From Cellvibrionaceae bacterium AOL6 (lineage in GTDB: Bacteria; Pseudomonadota; Gammaproteobacteria; Pseudomonadales; Cellvibrionaceae): a stretch of 64,000 nt of DNA. A program made the translations under genes and the position numbers. The notes below the pieces were generated by a model, which was not told the origin of the DNA, ran no database searches, and worked only from the letters and a program-made list of their open reading frames with translations. The DNA lies in NCBI GenBank assembly GCA_003265435.1, contig NOXC01000007.1:1-64000 (forward strand). Direction: 5' to 3'. This document shows, one piece after another, positions 54,776-61,758 of this stretch; position 1 is the stretch's first letter; every line of letters starts with the position of its first letter.

Positions 54776-55210
54776 CTACTGGCCGAGCGTCAATACGCGT
54801 TGCACCATCTGCTTGGCAGAGTTCATGACATCCACGTTGACCTGAAACGAGCGTGAGGCCGAAATCATGTTCGTCATTTCTTCAACCACATTCACGTTTG
54901 GGTAAAACACATAACCTTCGGCATCGGCCTCGGGGTGATGAGGTTCATAGCGGCGCTGCAGGGGCGCATCACTTTCGACAATACCGGCAACACTGACGCC
55001 CACCGCTTCACCCTGCGGCAAATTCATGCCGCTTTCGGACATCTGCTGCATCAAGCGACTCTGAAACACGGGGTGACGCCCCCGATACACCTCATCGGTG
55101 CTCGAGCTGGCGCTTTCAGCATTGGCAATGTTGCTGGCGGTGGTATTCAAGCGCAGGCTCTGCGCATTCATGCCGGTACCGGCGATATCAAAGATGGAAG
55201 ACAGGCTCAT
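54776..55210 (-). CDS. flgC: Proximal rod protein FlgC
   Basis: 144 residues. N-terminal LSSIFDIAGTGMNAQSLRLNTTASNIANAES and C-terminal NVNVVEEMTNMISASRSFQVNVDVMNSAKQMVQRVLTLGQ are diagnostic. It starts two bases after the flgB stop. Confidence 0.96.
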   Translation of the reverse strand: MSLSSIFDIAGTGMNAQSLRLNTTASNIANAESASSSTDEVYRGRHPVFQSRLMQQMSESGMNLPQGEAVGVSVAGIVESDAPLQRRYEPHHPEADAEGYVFYPNVNVVEEMTNMISASRSFQVNVDVMNSAKQMVQRVLTLGQ

Positions 55211-55212
55211 CG

Positions 55213-55614
55213 TTATTCACCTCGCACGGCCTTGCTCAGGCCCTTGAAACCACTGTTCAACAATTGAAAAGCCACCTGGAATTCCAGACTGTTTTTCATA
55301 AATTCGGAGTGTTCGACATGCTCTTCGACGGAGTTCCCATCAATTGAAGGCTGACTGGGAATACGGTAGAGGCGCTCACTGCCCTCCAAACCCAGGTCTG
55401 CGACACCGATATGACCACTGTGCGTACTGCGCAGTGTCTGGCTACCGCTGTCGGTCGTACGGGCTTTCAGCTCGGCTTGGAAATCAATATCTCTCGCCTT
55501 GAATCCTGGGGTGTCGGCGTTGGCGAGATTACTTGCAAGTACCGATGCACGGTCTGCACGCAATCGCATTGCCTGCTCTCTCATCCCAATCGCATTTTCA
55601 AAACTGATGGCCAT
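55213..55614 (-). CDS. flgB: Proximal rod protein FlgB
   Basis: 133 residues. Core FlgB motif ASVLASNLANADTPGFKARDIDF and C-terminal NGNSVEEHVEHSEFMKNSLEFQVAFQLLNSGFKGL-type end (with SIDGNSVEEHVEHSEF). The ATG at 55614 has AAGGCGG upstream; the frame extends to 55680 through the promoter and is not used. First gene of flgBCDE. Confidence 0.95.
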   Translation of the reverse strand: MAISFENAIGMREQAMRLRADRASVLASNLANADTPGFKARDIDFQAELKARTTDSGSQTLRSTHSGHIGVADLGLEGSERLYRIPSQPSIDGNSVEEHVEHSEFMKNSLEFQVAFQLLNSGFKGLSKAVRGE

Positions 55615-55659
55615 ACGCTGCCGCCTTCTCACTGAATGACTTACACACACAAGAGGAAA

Positions 55660-55675
55660 TGCAAGCCACGTGCCA
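55660..55675 (-). promoter_or_regulatory. Sigma-54 promoter of flgBCDE
   Basis: The minus strand reads TGGCACGTGGCTTGCA, a full match to TGGCACG-N4-TTGCW. Expected start near 55648, about 34 bases before flgB. An AT-rich stretch lies behind it (55698-55735), where an activator could bind or bend DNA (inference). Confidence 0.86.
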
Positions 55676-55823
55676 GACACGAAGAACCATCATAAGCCCA
55701 TGTTTTTATTATATTTTTTATTTATAGAGAGAGATCTGGAAAGGCGGATGACGGCAAGCGATTACCGCATACAGGCAAATATCTGAAACGAAGGGAGAGA
55801 GGGGTAAAACAGGGAGGGAGGCG

Positions 55824-56699
55824 CTACTGCGCCCGATACACCACGCCAGGATTGCAGTGCACCATTTCAAACAGCTCACCCGCCGCACCGAGGCTTTCAG
55901 AAGAGCCCAGGAACAGGTAGCCGCCAGGCTTCAACGTTGCATGTATACGACGCAGAATGTCTTCTTTCAATTCAGAAGAAAAATAGATCAATACATTGCG
56001 GCAGAACACCACATCAAACTTGCCCATGATGGCAAAGCTGTCTTGAAGGTTCAGGGCTCGGAATTTTACGCGCTGCCGCACTTCAGGTTTGACTTCCCAA
56101 AGGTTGTCATCCACGGAATTGAAGTAATTGCGCAAACGCTGGTCCGACATCCCGCGCGAAATCGAGAGTTTGTCATAGCGGCCCGATTTGGCATGCTCGA
56201 GAATACTGCTGGACAGGTCTGTTGCCTGGATCTCGAGCGAAAACGCGTTAACACCCAGGGCACCACGTACAAATTCGTCGGCGGCAATACTAATAGAATA
56301 CGGTTCTTGCCCCGAGGAACAGGCGGCACACCACACGCGGGCCGTACCAAAGGTACTCTTTTGCTTGAGCTCGGGAAAAATCGTCGACTTCAGATAATCG
56401 AAGGGATAGATGTCGCGAAACCAAAAGGTTTCGTTGGTGGTCATTGCGTCAATCACTTGCTGCCGCAAATGCCGTTCGCCTGGCTGACGAATTTTGCGAG
56501 TCAGGTCGCTCAGGGCATTGAGCTTGTGCTCAACCAGAATTTTACGGATACGCGTCGTGACCAAGTATTGCTTGTTGTCACCAAGGTCAATACCGGCCGC
56601 GTCCTTTAAAAACGTCCGAAATTCGCTGAACTCACTGGGGCTTAAGCTCACGGAGGCCCTTCCTGCATCTGTGTTGTTCGGTAGCGCGAGGCGTGTCAT
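55824..56699 (-). CDS. cheR: Chemotaxis protein methyltransferase CheR
   Basis: Methylates glutamates of chemoreceptors with SAM. 291 residues: an N-terminal helical domain (FRTFLKDAAGIDLGDNKQYLVTTRIRK), TTNETFWFRD, the SAM site VWCAACSSGQEPYSISI, and FDVVFCRNVLIYFSSELKEDILRRI. No TPR extension. It follows cheV by 16 bases, as in the Pseudomonas cheV-cheR pair next to flgA. Confidence 0.96.
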   Translation of the reverse strand: MTRLALPNNTDAGRASVSLSPSEFSEFRTFLKDAAGIDLGDNKQYLVTTRIRKILVEHKLNALSDLTRKIRQPGERHLRQQVIDAMTTNETFWFRDIYPFDYLKSTIFPELKQKSTFGTARVWCAACSSGQEPYSISIAADEFVRGALGVNAFSLEIQATDLSSSILEHAKSGRYDKLSISRGMSDQRLRNYFNSVDDNLWEVKPEVRQRVKFRALNLQDSFAIMGKFDVVFCRNVLIYFSSELKEDILRRIHATLKPGGYLFLGSSESLGAAGELFEMVHCNPGVVYRAQ

Positions 56700-56715
56700 C
56701 GCCCCCTGCCCTGAA

Positions 56716-57648
56716 TTAATCTTGTGTTAGCGCGCCGATTCTATCATTGACGCGGCTCGCCAATTCATCTGGATGGAATTTTGCGAGAAAATCATTCGCA
56801 CCTACTTTTTTCACCATCGCCTCATTGAACACACCACTGAGCGAGGTATGCAAAATGATATGCAACTGGTCCAACCTCGGGTTGGCTCTGACTTCGGCGG
56901 TAAAGGTGTAGCCGTCCATCTCTGGCATTTCAATGTCCGAGATGATCATCAGCAGTTCGTGGTAGGGGTCTTTCCCTTCATCCAGCAAGTGCTGCAGGTA
57001 GTCCACCGCTTCCTGACCATTTTTTAAGGTCGTCGTCTTCACCCCGAGGGACTCAACCACCTTCTGAATCTGCTTGCGCGCAATCGCGGAGTCATCCACG
57101 ATCAGCACGTGTTTTTGCACACTGACGGAGGCGTCCACGCTTTCGATGATTTCCGCACTGACTTCATCAACTACAGGTGAGACTTCAGCAAGGATTTTCT
57201 CTACATCAATAATTTCTACGAGCTTCCCCTCAACCTCGGTCACCGCAGTCAGGTAATTTTCCTTACCCGCGCCCTTCGGAGGTGGGTGAATGGCGCCCCA
57301 ATTCATATTGATGATGCGCTCGACATTTTTAACAAGGAAGCCCTGAGTTGTGCGATTGTATTCAGTAATGATGACAAAGCAATCCTCAACGTTCTGCAAG
57401 GGGCGCCCGCCTGTGGCGTGCTTTAAATCCATGATGGATACCGTGCCACCTCGAATATGCGCCACCCCTCGTACGACTGGGTTGCGCTTGGGAATTTCAT
57501 TGAGGGGCGGGCACTGCAAGACTTCTTTGACCTTGAACACATTAATGCCGTATAGCTGCGAGCCGCCCAGACTGAACAGCAACAGCTCGAGCCGGTTTTG
57601 CCCGACTAATTGTGTACGTTGATTGACGCTATCGAGTACGCCCGCCAT
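56716..57648 (-). CDS. cheV: Chemotaxis coupling protein CheV
   Basis: 310 residues: an N-terminal CheW-like domain (RLELLLFSLGGSQLYGINVFKVKEVLQ, VRGVAHIRGGTVSIMDL) and a C-terminal REC domain (VLIVDDSAIARKQIQKVVESLG, MIISDIEMPEMDGYTFTAEVR). It couples receptors to CheA and adapts by phosphorylation. The ATG at 57648 follows AGAGGAAAG; a further ATG at 57669 is possible. It diverges from flgA. Confidence 0.94.
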   Translation of the reverse strand: MAGVLDSVNQRTQLVGQNRLELLLFSLGGSQLYGINVFKVKEVLQCPPLNEIPKRNPVVRGVAHIRGGTVSIMDLKHATGGRPLQNVEDCFVIITEYNRTTQGFLVKNVERIINMNWGAIHPPPKGAGKENYLTAVTEVEGKLVEIIDVEKILAEVSPVVDEVSAEIIESVDASVSVQKHVLIVDDSAIARKQIQKVVESLGVKTTTLKNGQEAVDYLQHLLDEGKDPYHELLMIISDIEMPEMDGYTFTAEVRANPRLDQLHIILHTSLSGVFNEAMVKKVGANDFLAKFHPDELASRVNDRIGALTQD

Positions 57649-57702
57649 TTTCTTTCCTCTGCCGCTCATTGGTCCGGGTGACCGAACCTGGTGTTACATT
57701 TC

Positions 57703-57718
57703 CGGCATATGCCTTGCA
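57703..57718 (+). promoter_or_regulatory. Possible sigma-54 promoter of flgA
   Basis: The plus strand reads CGGCATATGCCTTGCA: GG and GC at the right spacing and TTGCA complete, with two departures in the -24 part. A start near 57730 would leave a leader of about 80 bases. The spacing and direction fit flgA, but the match is weaker than for flgB or flgF. Confidence 0.5.
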
Positions 57719-57811
57719 AGTTAAGCTTACCAAAGAGAAAGTGACAATTTTCCGTCACCCTTCGGCTGTTTACTGCACCGCCGCCATAGATACATACAGC
57801 ATAGGTCAAGA

Positions 57812-58533
57812 ATGATGAGACGGACGTTTTTTTATGCATCTGTGTTCTGCTGCCAAGCATGGCCTTCGCCAAGCAGAACGCAACGCAGGCGCTCGAGGAT
57901 ATCGAGCAACAGGTCCTGTCCGCTGCAGAGCGCTATCTCAGCGGCATCTACGGCATGCAACGACTTGAAAACGACATCGAGCTTTCACTCAGTAATCTCG
58001 ACCCCCGGCTCACCTTGCCCGCCTGCCCTCAACCCCTGAATATTGAGTTGCAACAAAGCCAGTACGGTGGCTCCAAGCTCAGCGCCAAAGTGCACTGTCC
58101 TGACGGAGCACGCTGGACAATTTACGTTCCCGTCAATGTCGATATCTACACCGAAGTCGCCATCAGCACCCGCAACCTGCGCAAGGGCGAACGTATCAGC
58201 AAACACGATTTCAATTTCCAGCGCACCAACACCTCTGACATCAGTCACAGCTTCCTCGACTCACCAGAAGATTTGGTCGGGAAAGAGGTGAGACGCCCTC
58301 TGCGCGCAGGCGCCGTGATTCGCGATCAGGATCTGCAAGAGGCTAACGTGGTTGAAAAAGGCGACACCGTGATTGTCACCGCGCAATCCGGCGGGTTGAT
58401 GGTCAGCACGGAAGGCGAAGCACTGACGGATGGACATGTCGGAGAACAGATTCGTGTTAAAAACCTGCGCTCCAACCGCATCGTTGATGCACGCGTCATG
58501 GGGCCGGGAGAGGCGCAGGTCGACCGCTGGTAA
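57812..58533 (+). CDS. flgA: P-ring assembly chaperone FlgA, with a frame break in the signal peptide
   Basis: Periplasmic chaperone of FlgI. The mature part from about 57871 (AKQNATQALEDIEQQVL to DARVMGPGEAQVDRW) is complete, with the SAF-type FlgA domain (VAISTRNLRKGERISKHDF; LVGKEVRRPLRAGAVIRDQDL). The signal peptide is split. MMRRTFF is read from 57812, whereas LCICVLLPSMAFA, the hydrophobic core and cleavage site, is in the frame of the mature protein. The break lies in a run of seven T (57827-57833); eight T would join both parts into a perfect signal peptide. The first ATG in the main frame (57859) yields a protein without a signal peptide. It may be a phase-variable tract, a slippage site or a sequence error. 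Confidence 0.85.
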
Positions 58534-58596
58534 CATCGCTCTTTTAAGCGATAAAATAGTAGCACCAAAAAAATCAGCAAAATGTGTAAAAAAGGC

Positions 58597-58623
58597 TTAA
58601 GTCGCGCGCGTGTTTGCCGATAT
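58597..58623 (+). promoter_or_regulatory. Sigma-28 (FliA) promoter of flgMN
   Basis: TTAAGTCG, eleven bases, GCCGATAT: five of eight and seven of eight matches to TAAAGTTT-N11-GCCGATAA. Expected start near 58631. This gives flgM sigma-28 dependence, the usual feedback on its own target. Confidence 0.68.
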
Positions 58624-58646
58624 CCTCTACAGACCTTGCTTTCCTC

Positions 58647-58666
58647 GTCTAAAGCCGTCTTTAGAC
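58647..58666 (+). promoter_or_regulatory. Hairpin in the flgM leader
   Basis: GTCTAAAG and CTTTAGAC form a perfect eight-base-pair stem with a CCGT loop, inside the predicted flgM leader and about 36 bases before the ATG. Its role is unknown; it could influence flgM translation or mRNA stability. Confidence 0.45.
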
Positions 58667-58702
58667 TCGGTGGATCGCAAAACTGAAAGGTAAGTGAAGA
58701 TC

Positions 58703-59017
58703 ATGGTTATTGACCCTAACAGCATCAACAACTCGACCAGCGCCAGTGCTCGCGGCAAAGCTGCGACGAGCGAGCGCGCATCCGCTTCGCGCGATGCGGA
58801 TGCCGGTCAAAAAAGCGAGGCGCCCAGCCGTGGCGAAAGCGTTTCACTCAGTGAAACCGCCCACGCAATGGGGAAACTCGAAGCCGCGATTGCCGCATCC
58901 CCAGATGTCAATCAGCAACGTATCGAGATATTGAAACAGCGTATCGAGAGCGGACAATATCAAGTCAATGCCGATAGCATTGCCGGCAAAATGCTGAACC
59001 AGGATTTGCTATCCTAG
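58703..59017 (+). CDS. flgM: Anti-sigma-28 factor FlgM
   Basis: 104 residues. Holds FliA inactive until the hook is done, then is exported. The N-terminus is disordered and Ser/Ala-rich; the C-terminal sigma-binding part is VNQQRIEILKQRIESGQYQVNADSIAGKMLNQDLL, typical of FlgM. The ATG at 58703 gives the familiar MVID start; a GTG three codons ahead (58694) is closer to the AAAGG and cannot be ruled out. It follows flgA. Confidence 0.94.
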   Translation: MVIDPNSINNSTSASARGKAATSERASASRDADAGQKSEAPSRGESVSLSETAHAMGKLEAAIAASPDVNQQRIEILKQRIESGQYQVNADSIAGKMLNQDLLS

Positions 59018-59142
59018 GGCCTAGGCCCTTCCTCTGCGGCACTGCAGCCCACAGCAGTGCCAAAGCTACGCGCTCTGGCGTTGAATTTGCATAATCTCGT
59101 TGAAATCTCTACATCACCGTTTTTTTGACGCGAGGCACCCCC

Positions 59143-59622
59143 ATGTCATCAGTACTCAACGCTCAATCCCTGCAACAGCACATCGTGCACGACAAGCAGG
59201 TATGCACTCAGCTGTTGACCCTCTTACAAAAAGAACAGGAAGCGCTGAAAGAACGCGACGCCGATACGGTGGACAGCTTACTGGAACAGAAGCTGCCGCT
59301 GCTGGAAAAACTCGAGTTCAGTGCACGTCAACGTCAGGAGTGGCTCAAAGCAAGGGAACAGCAAGGCGAAGGCGCCAGCTGGGCGGTGATGCTGGACGAG
59401 TTGAATCAAAGCCCATTGACTGAAGCCTGGGCAGAGGTCAAAAGCCTCTACAAAAAAGTACGCGAACAAAACGAGATGAACGGCAAGCTACTGTCTCGAC
59501 ACCAGAGCACGGTCAACCGCATGCTCGACATCCTGCGTGGCACAAGCAGCAGTCCGAATCTTTATAATGCCTCGGGCTACTCTTCAGGCCGAGCCAGCAG
59601 CAACAAATTCGGCGAAGCCTGA
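59143..59622 (+). CDS. flgN: FlgK/FlgL export chaperone FlgN
   Basis: 159 residues, mostly helix with a FlgN pattern (LLTLLQKEQEALKERDADTVDSLLEQKLPLLEKLE; SLYKKVREQNEMNGKLLSRHQSTVNRMLDILRG). The ATG at 59143 has GAGG eight bases upstream. Its last 39 bases overlap the convergent gene at 59584. A stem-loop (59038-59061, GGCACTGC with GCAGTGCC) lies between flgM and flgN. Confidence 0.92.
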   Translation: MSSVLNAQSLQQHIVHDKQVCTQLLTLLQKEQEALKERDADTVDSLLEQKLPLLEKLEFSARQRQEWLKAREQQGEGASWAVMLDELNQSPLTEAWAEVKSLYKKVREQNEMNGKLLSRHQSTVNRMLDILRGTSSSPNLYNASGYSSGRASSNKFGEA

Positions 59623-60207
59623 TAGCCCAGCCAGTCTGCTTAGATCCTCCGGCCGATCAATATCGGCCAGGGGGGGCAACTCTATCCACGACAGCCCTGC
59701 TGCACGCAATGCATCGCGACTTTGTGTCATGACCTGCGCGCTCCCCCAGTCTATCCCCCTGAACAACGGGGAACACACAGTCTTCAGCGCCAAGGCGACA
59801 TAGCCCCCATCGTCCGCAGGAATAAATACGGCATCGACAGTCGTCAGTGCATCAATCATGTCATGCAGATGGCTACGCGTCAGGAAGGGACAGTCACTGC
59901 CGATCAACACCCGAGCAGATGCCGGCTCGCTCGCCACAATGTACTCGAGTTTTACGCCGAGATCCCCTGCACATTGCGCTTTAATCGGGAGACCGAGTTG
60001 CGATGACAGTTCGTCGAAAATTGGGTGGGGCCCGGTCGTCCAAAGTTCAAAATCATAACGCGATGAACCTGCAAGCGCGTGCGCACAGTGCGTCAGTAAG
60101 GCCTCGTGCAAAGCGCAGGCTTGTTCGGCGCTCAAGGTGGGTTGCATGCGGGTTTTCACTTTCCCGGCCTCAGGGCGTTTTGCCAGTTGCGCAACGGTGA
60201 CCTTCAT
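59584..60207 (-). CDS. TIGR04282-type (DUF2064) glycosyltransferase-like protein
   Basis: 207 residues. The N-terminal VAQLAKRPEAGKVKTRM and the nucleotide-sugar fold segments VLIGSDCPFLTRSHLHDMIDAL, VFIPADDGGYVALAL, and the C-terminal PPLADIDRPEDLSRL are typical of this family. The enzyme's substrate is not established from sequence. It starts four bases into the end of the upstream gene, a TIGR04283-type glycosyltransferase with which this family often pairs. Confidence 0.85.
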   Translation of the reverse strand: MKVTVAQLAKRPEAGKVKTRMQPTLSAEQACALHEALLTHCAHALAGSSRYDFELWTTGPHPIFDELSSQLGLPIKAQCAGDLGVKLEYIVASEPASARVLIGSDCPFLTRSHLHDMIDALTTVDAVFIPADDGGYVALALKTVCSPLFRGIDWGSAQVMTQSRDALRAAGLSWIELPPLADIDRPEDLSRLAGLSGFAEFVAAGSA

Positions 60208-60890
60208 TTTTCGTGTTTCCCGTAATAACGTTCAGCCAGCTGAGTATCGCTTACGCCCAACCTGAACAACAATTGCAAATACCACATCGTCAACACCGTG
60301 CGCACAACACCGTGCTTCTCCCAGCGACGCGCGGCGCTAATGAGCCCCTCCTGAATTCGAGTCGGCCAGCTCAACGTGCGTAAACGACGAGACAGTGCAA
60401 CATCTTCCATCAAAGCCAGTTCAGGATAACCACCCACCTTTTCAAATACCGAGCGCTGCACAAAGAGGCCCTGATCCCCAGTGGCCACACCCGTCACGCG
60501 AGCTCGCCAATCAATGCCACGCTCGATGACTCTGAATACCCAAGACGAACTCGACAGTGACAGGCGGCAATAACCCCACGGTGCCAAACTGTGCCGAAGC
60601 GCAGGAATTACGCCCGGCGTACACTCGGTATCCACATGCAAAAAAAACAGGAGCTCTCCTTCTGCACGACTCGCCCCCGTATTCATTTGTACTGCCCGCC
60701 CCTTTGGGCTCTGCAGTACCGAGTTAAATCGCTGCTGCATCCACTCGAGCGACCCATCAGTGCTCCCCCCATCGACGAAAACGCATTCGTCAGCCTCTGC
60801 GACCAAGGCCAATAGCGCCGCTTCTCGTGTGCAGAGTGTGTCGATTTCATTGAGTACGGGTACGATGACACTGACCCTTTTTTGCCCCAT
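60204..60890 (-). CDS. TIGR04283-type glycosyltransferase (family 2)
   Basis: 228 residues, a GT2 fold: VSVIVPVLNEIDTL, ECVFVDGGSTDGSLEWMQ, GRAVQMNTGASRAEGELLFFLHVDTEC (a DxD-like HVDTE), and GDQGLFVQRSVFEKVGGYPELALMEDVALSRRL. Members of TIGR04283 have been linked to arsenosugar synthesis, but most are untested. ATG at 60890; an ATG seven codons earlier (60911) is possible. It overlaps the next gene by four bases. Confidence 0.85.
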   Translation of the reverse strand: MGQKRVSVIVPVLNEIDTLCTREAALLALVAEADECVFVDGGSTDGSLEWMQQRFNSVLQSPKGRAVQMNTGASRAEGELLFFLHVDTECTPGVIPALRHSLAPWGYCRLSLSSSSWVFRVIERGIDWRARVTGVATGDQGLFVQRSVFEKVGGYPELALMEDVALSRRLRTLSWPTRIQEGLISAARRWEKHGVVRTVLTMWYLQLLFRLGVSDTQLAERYYGKHEK

Positions 60891-60949
60891 GCGCAGTACA
60901 CACCCTCTCATTGAATTTCACTAATCGCTATGGCAAGGTAGCGGCCCCC

Positions 60950-61025
60950 GTCCCCATCGATTAACAGGATAAATCCCGGGCCTCCTAAGCCCGTGCTCCA
61001 GGTTCGAGTCCTGGTGGGGACGCCA
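60950..61025 (+). tRNA. tRNA-Arg (CCT)
   Basis: A 76-nt cloverleaf ending in an encoded CCA. The acceptor arms GTCCCCA and TGGGGAC pair fully; the D arm is GATT/AATC with GG in the loop; the anticodon stem CGGGC/GCCCG carries loop CTCCTAA, anticodon CCT at 60984-60986, reading AGG; the T arm is CCAGG/CCTGG with TTCGAGT. It lies between the glycosyltransferase gene (opposite strand) and rsmE. No integrase is nearby. Confidence 0.95.
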
Positions 61026-61044
61026 GCCCCTTAACACGTGCACT

Positions 61045-61755
61045 ATGAACATCATCCTTCTCGAAGACACGCAGTTTATCAGCGAGCATGAGGCTCTGGC
61101 GACGCCACGTCAAAGCACACATATTAAACAGATACTGAAAAGTGCGTCTGGCGATCGAGTCAGTATTGGACGCCTCGGTGGCGCACTCGGCTCGGCAACC
61201 GTCCACTGGCAGGACGACCGCTGCACGCTGGCGGAGGTCACGCTCGACACGCCCCCGCCGTCACCGCTACCGCTGAGCCTGATTCTAGCGATGCCACGCC
61301 CACAGATGCTTAAACGTATTTTGCAGACCGTCTCCATGTTTGGCGTGAGCAGGCTGTATTTAATTCAAACCGCGCGAGTGGAAAAAAGTTTCTGGTCTAG
61401 CCCAAGCGCCACTGAGGCCGCCATGCGAGAGCAACTCCTTTTGGGCTTGGAGCAGGCAAAGGCGACACAGCTTCCCCAAATTCACACATTCCGCCGCTTT
61501 CGCGAGTTTGTGGAAGATCACTGCCCGGGGCTCACGGCAGGTCATAGAAACATTCTCGCCCACCCCGGGCCCTACCCTTTTTGCCCTTCCGGCGTCAGTG
61601 CTTCGCCGCTGACATTGGCCGTCGGCCCCGAAGGGGGCTTTAACGAATTTGAAGTGGAACGATTTATTGCGGGTGGGTTTGAGCCCGTGCAATTCGGGCC
61701 CCGAATTTTAAAAGTGGAAACAGCCGTTACGGCACTGCTGGCCAGACTGATGTAA
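61045..61755 (+). CDS. rsmE: 16S rRNA (uracil(1498)-N(3))-methyltransferase
   Basis: Methylates U1498 of 16S rRNA with SAM. 236 residues of the SPOUT class: N-terminal PUA-like part with THIKQILKSASGDRVSIG, then MLKRILQTVSMFGVSRLYLIQTARVEKSFW, the C-terminal knot LTLAVGPEGGFNEFEVERFIAGGFEPVQFGPRILKVETA. It starts 19 bases after the tRNA and converges on the GGDEF-EAL gene with only three bases between stops. Confidence 0.95.
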   Translation: MNIILLEDTQFISEHEALATPRQSTHIKQILKSASGDRVSIGRLGGALGSATVHWQDDRCTLAEVTLDTPPPSPLPLSLILAMPRPQMLKRILQTVSMFGVSRLYLIQTARVEKSFWSSPSATEAAMREQLLLGLEQAKATQLPQIHTFRRFREFVEDHCPGLTAGHRNILAHPGPYPFCPSGVSASPLTLAVGPEGGFNEFEVERFIAGGFEPVQFGPRILKVETAVTALLARLM

Positions 61756-61758
61756 AGG

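Noticed and set aside
57649-57811. Sigma-54 promoter for cheV on the minus strand
   Set aside because: TGCAAGTTAAGCTTACC has the two dinucleotides twelve instead of ten bases apart.
57815-58039. Separate 75-codon gene starting MRRTFFYASVF
   Set aside because: Only its first seven or eight codons make sense, as the start of the flgA signal peptide; the rest is an out-of-frame reading of flgA.
60950-61025. tRNA-Arg as an integration site of a mobile island
   Set aside because: No integrase, no partial tRNA duplicate and normal housekeeping genes on both sides within the window.
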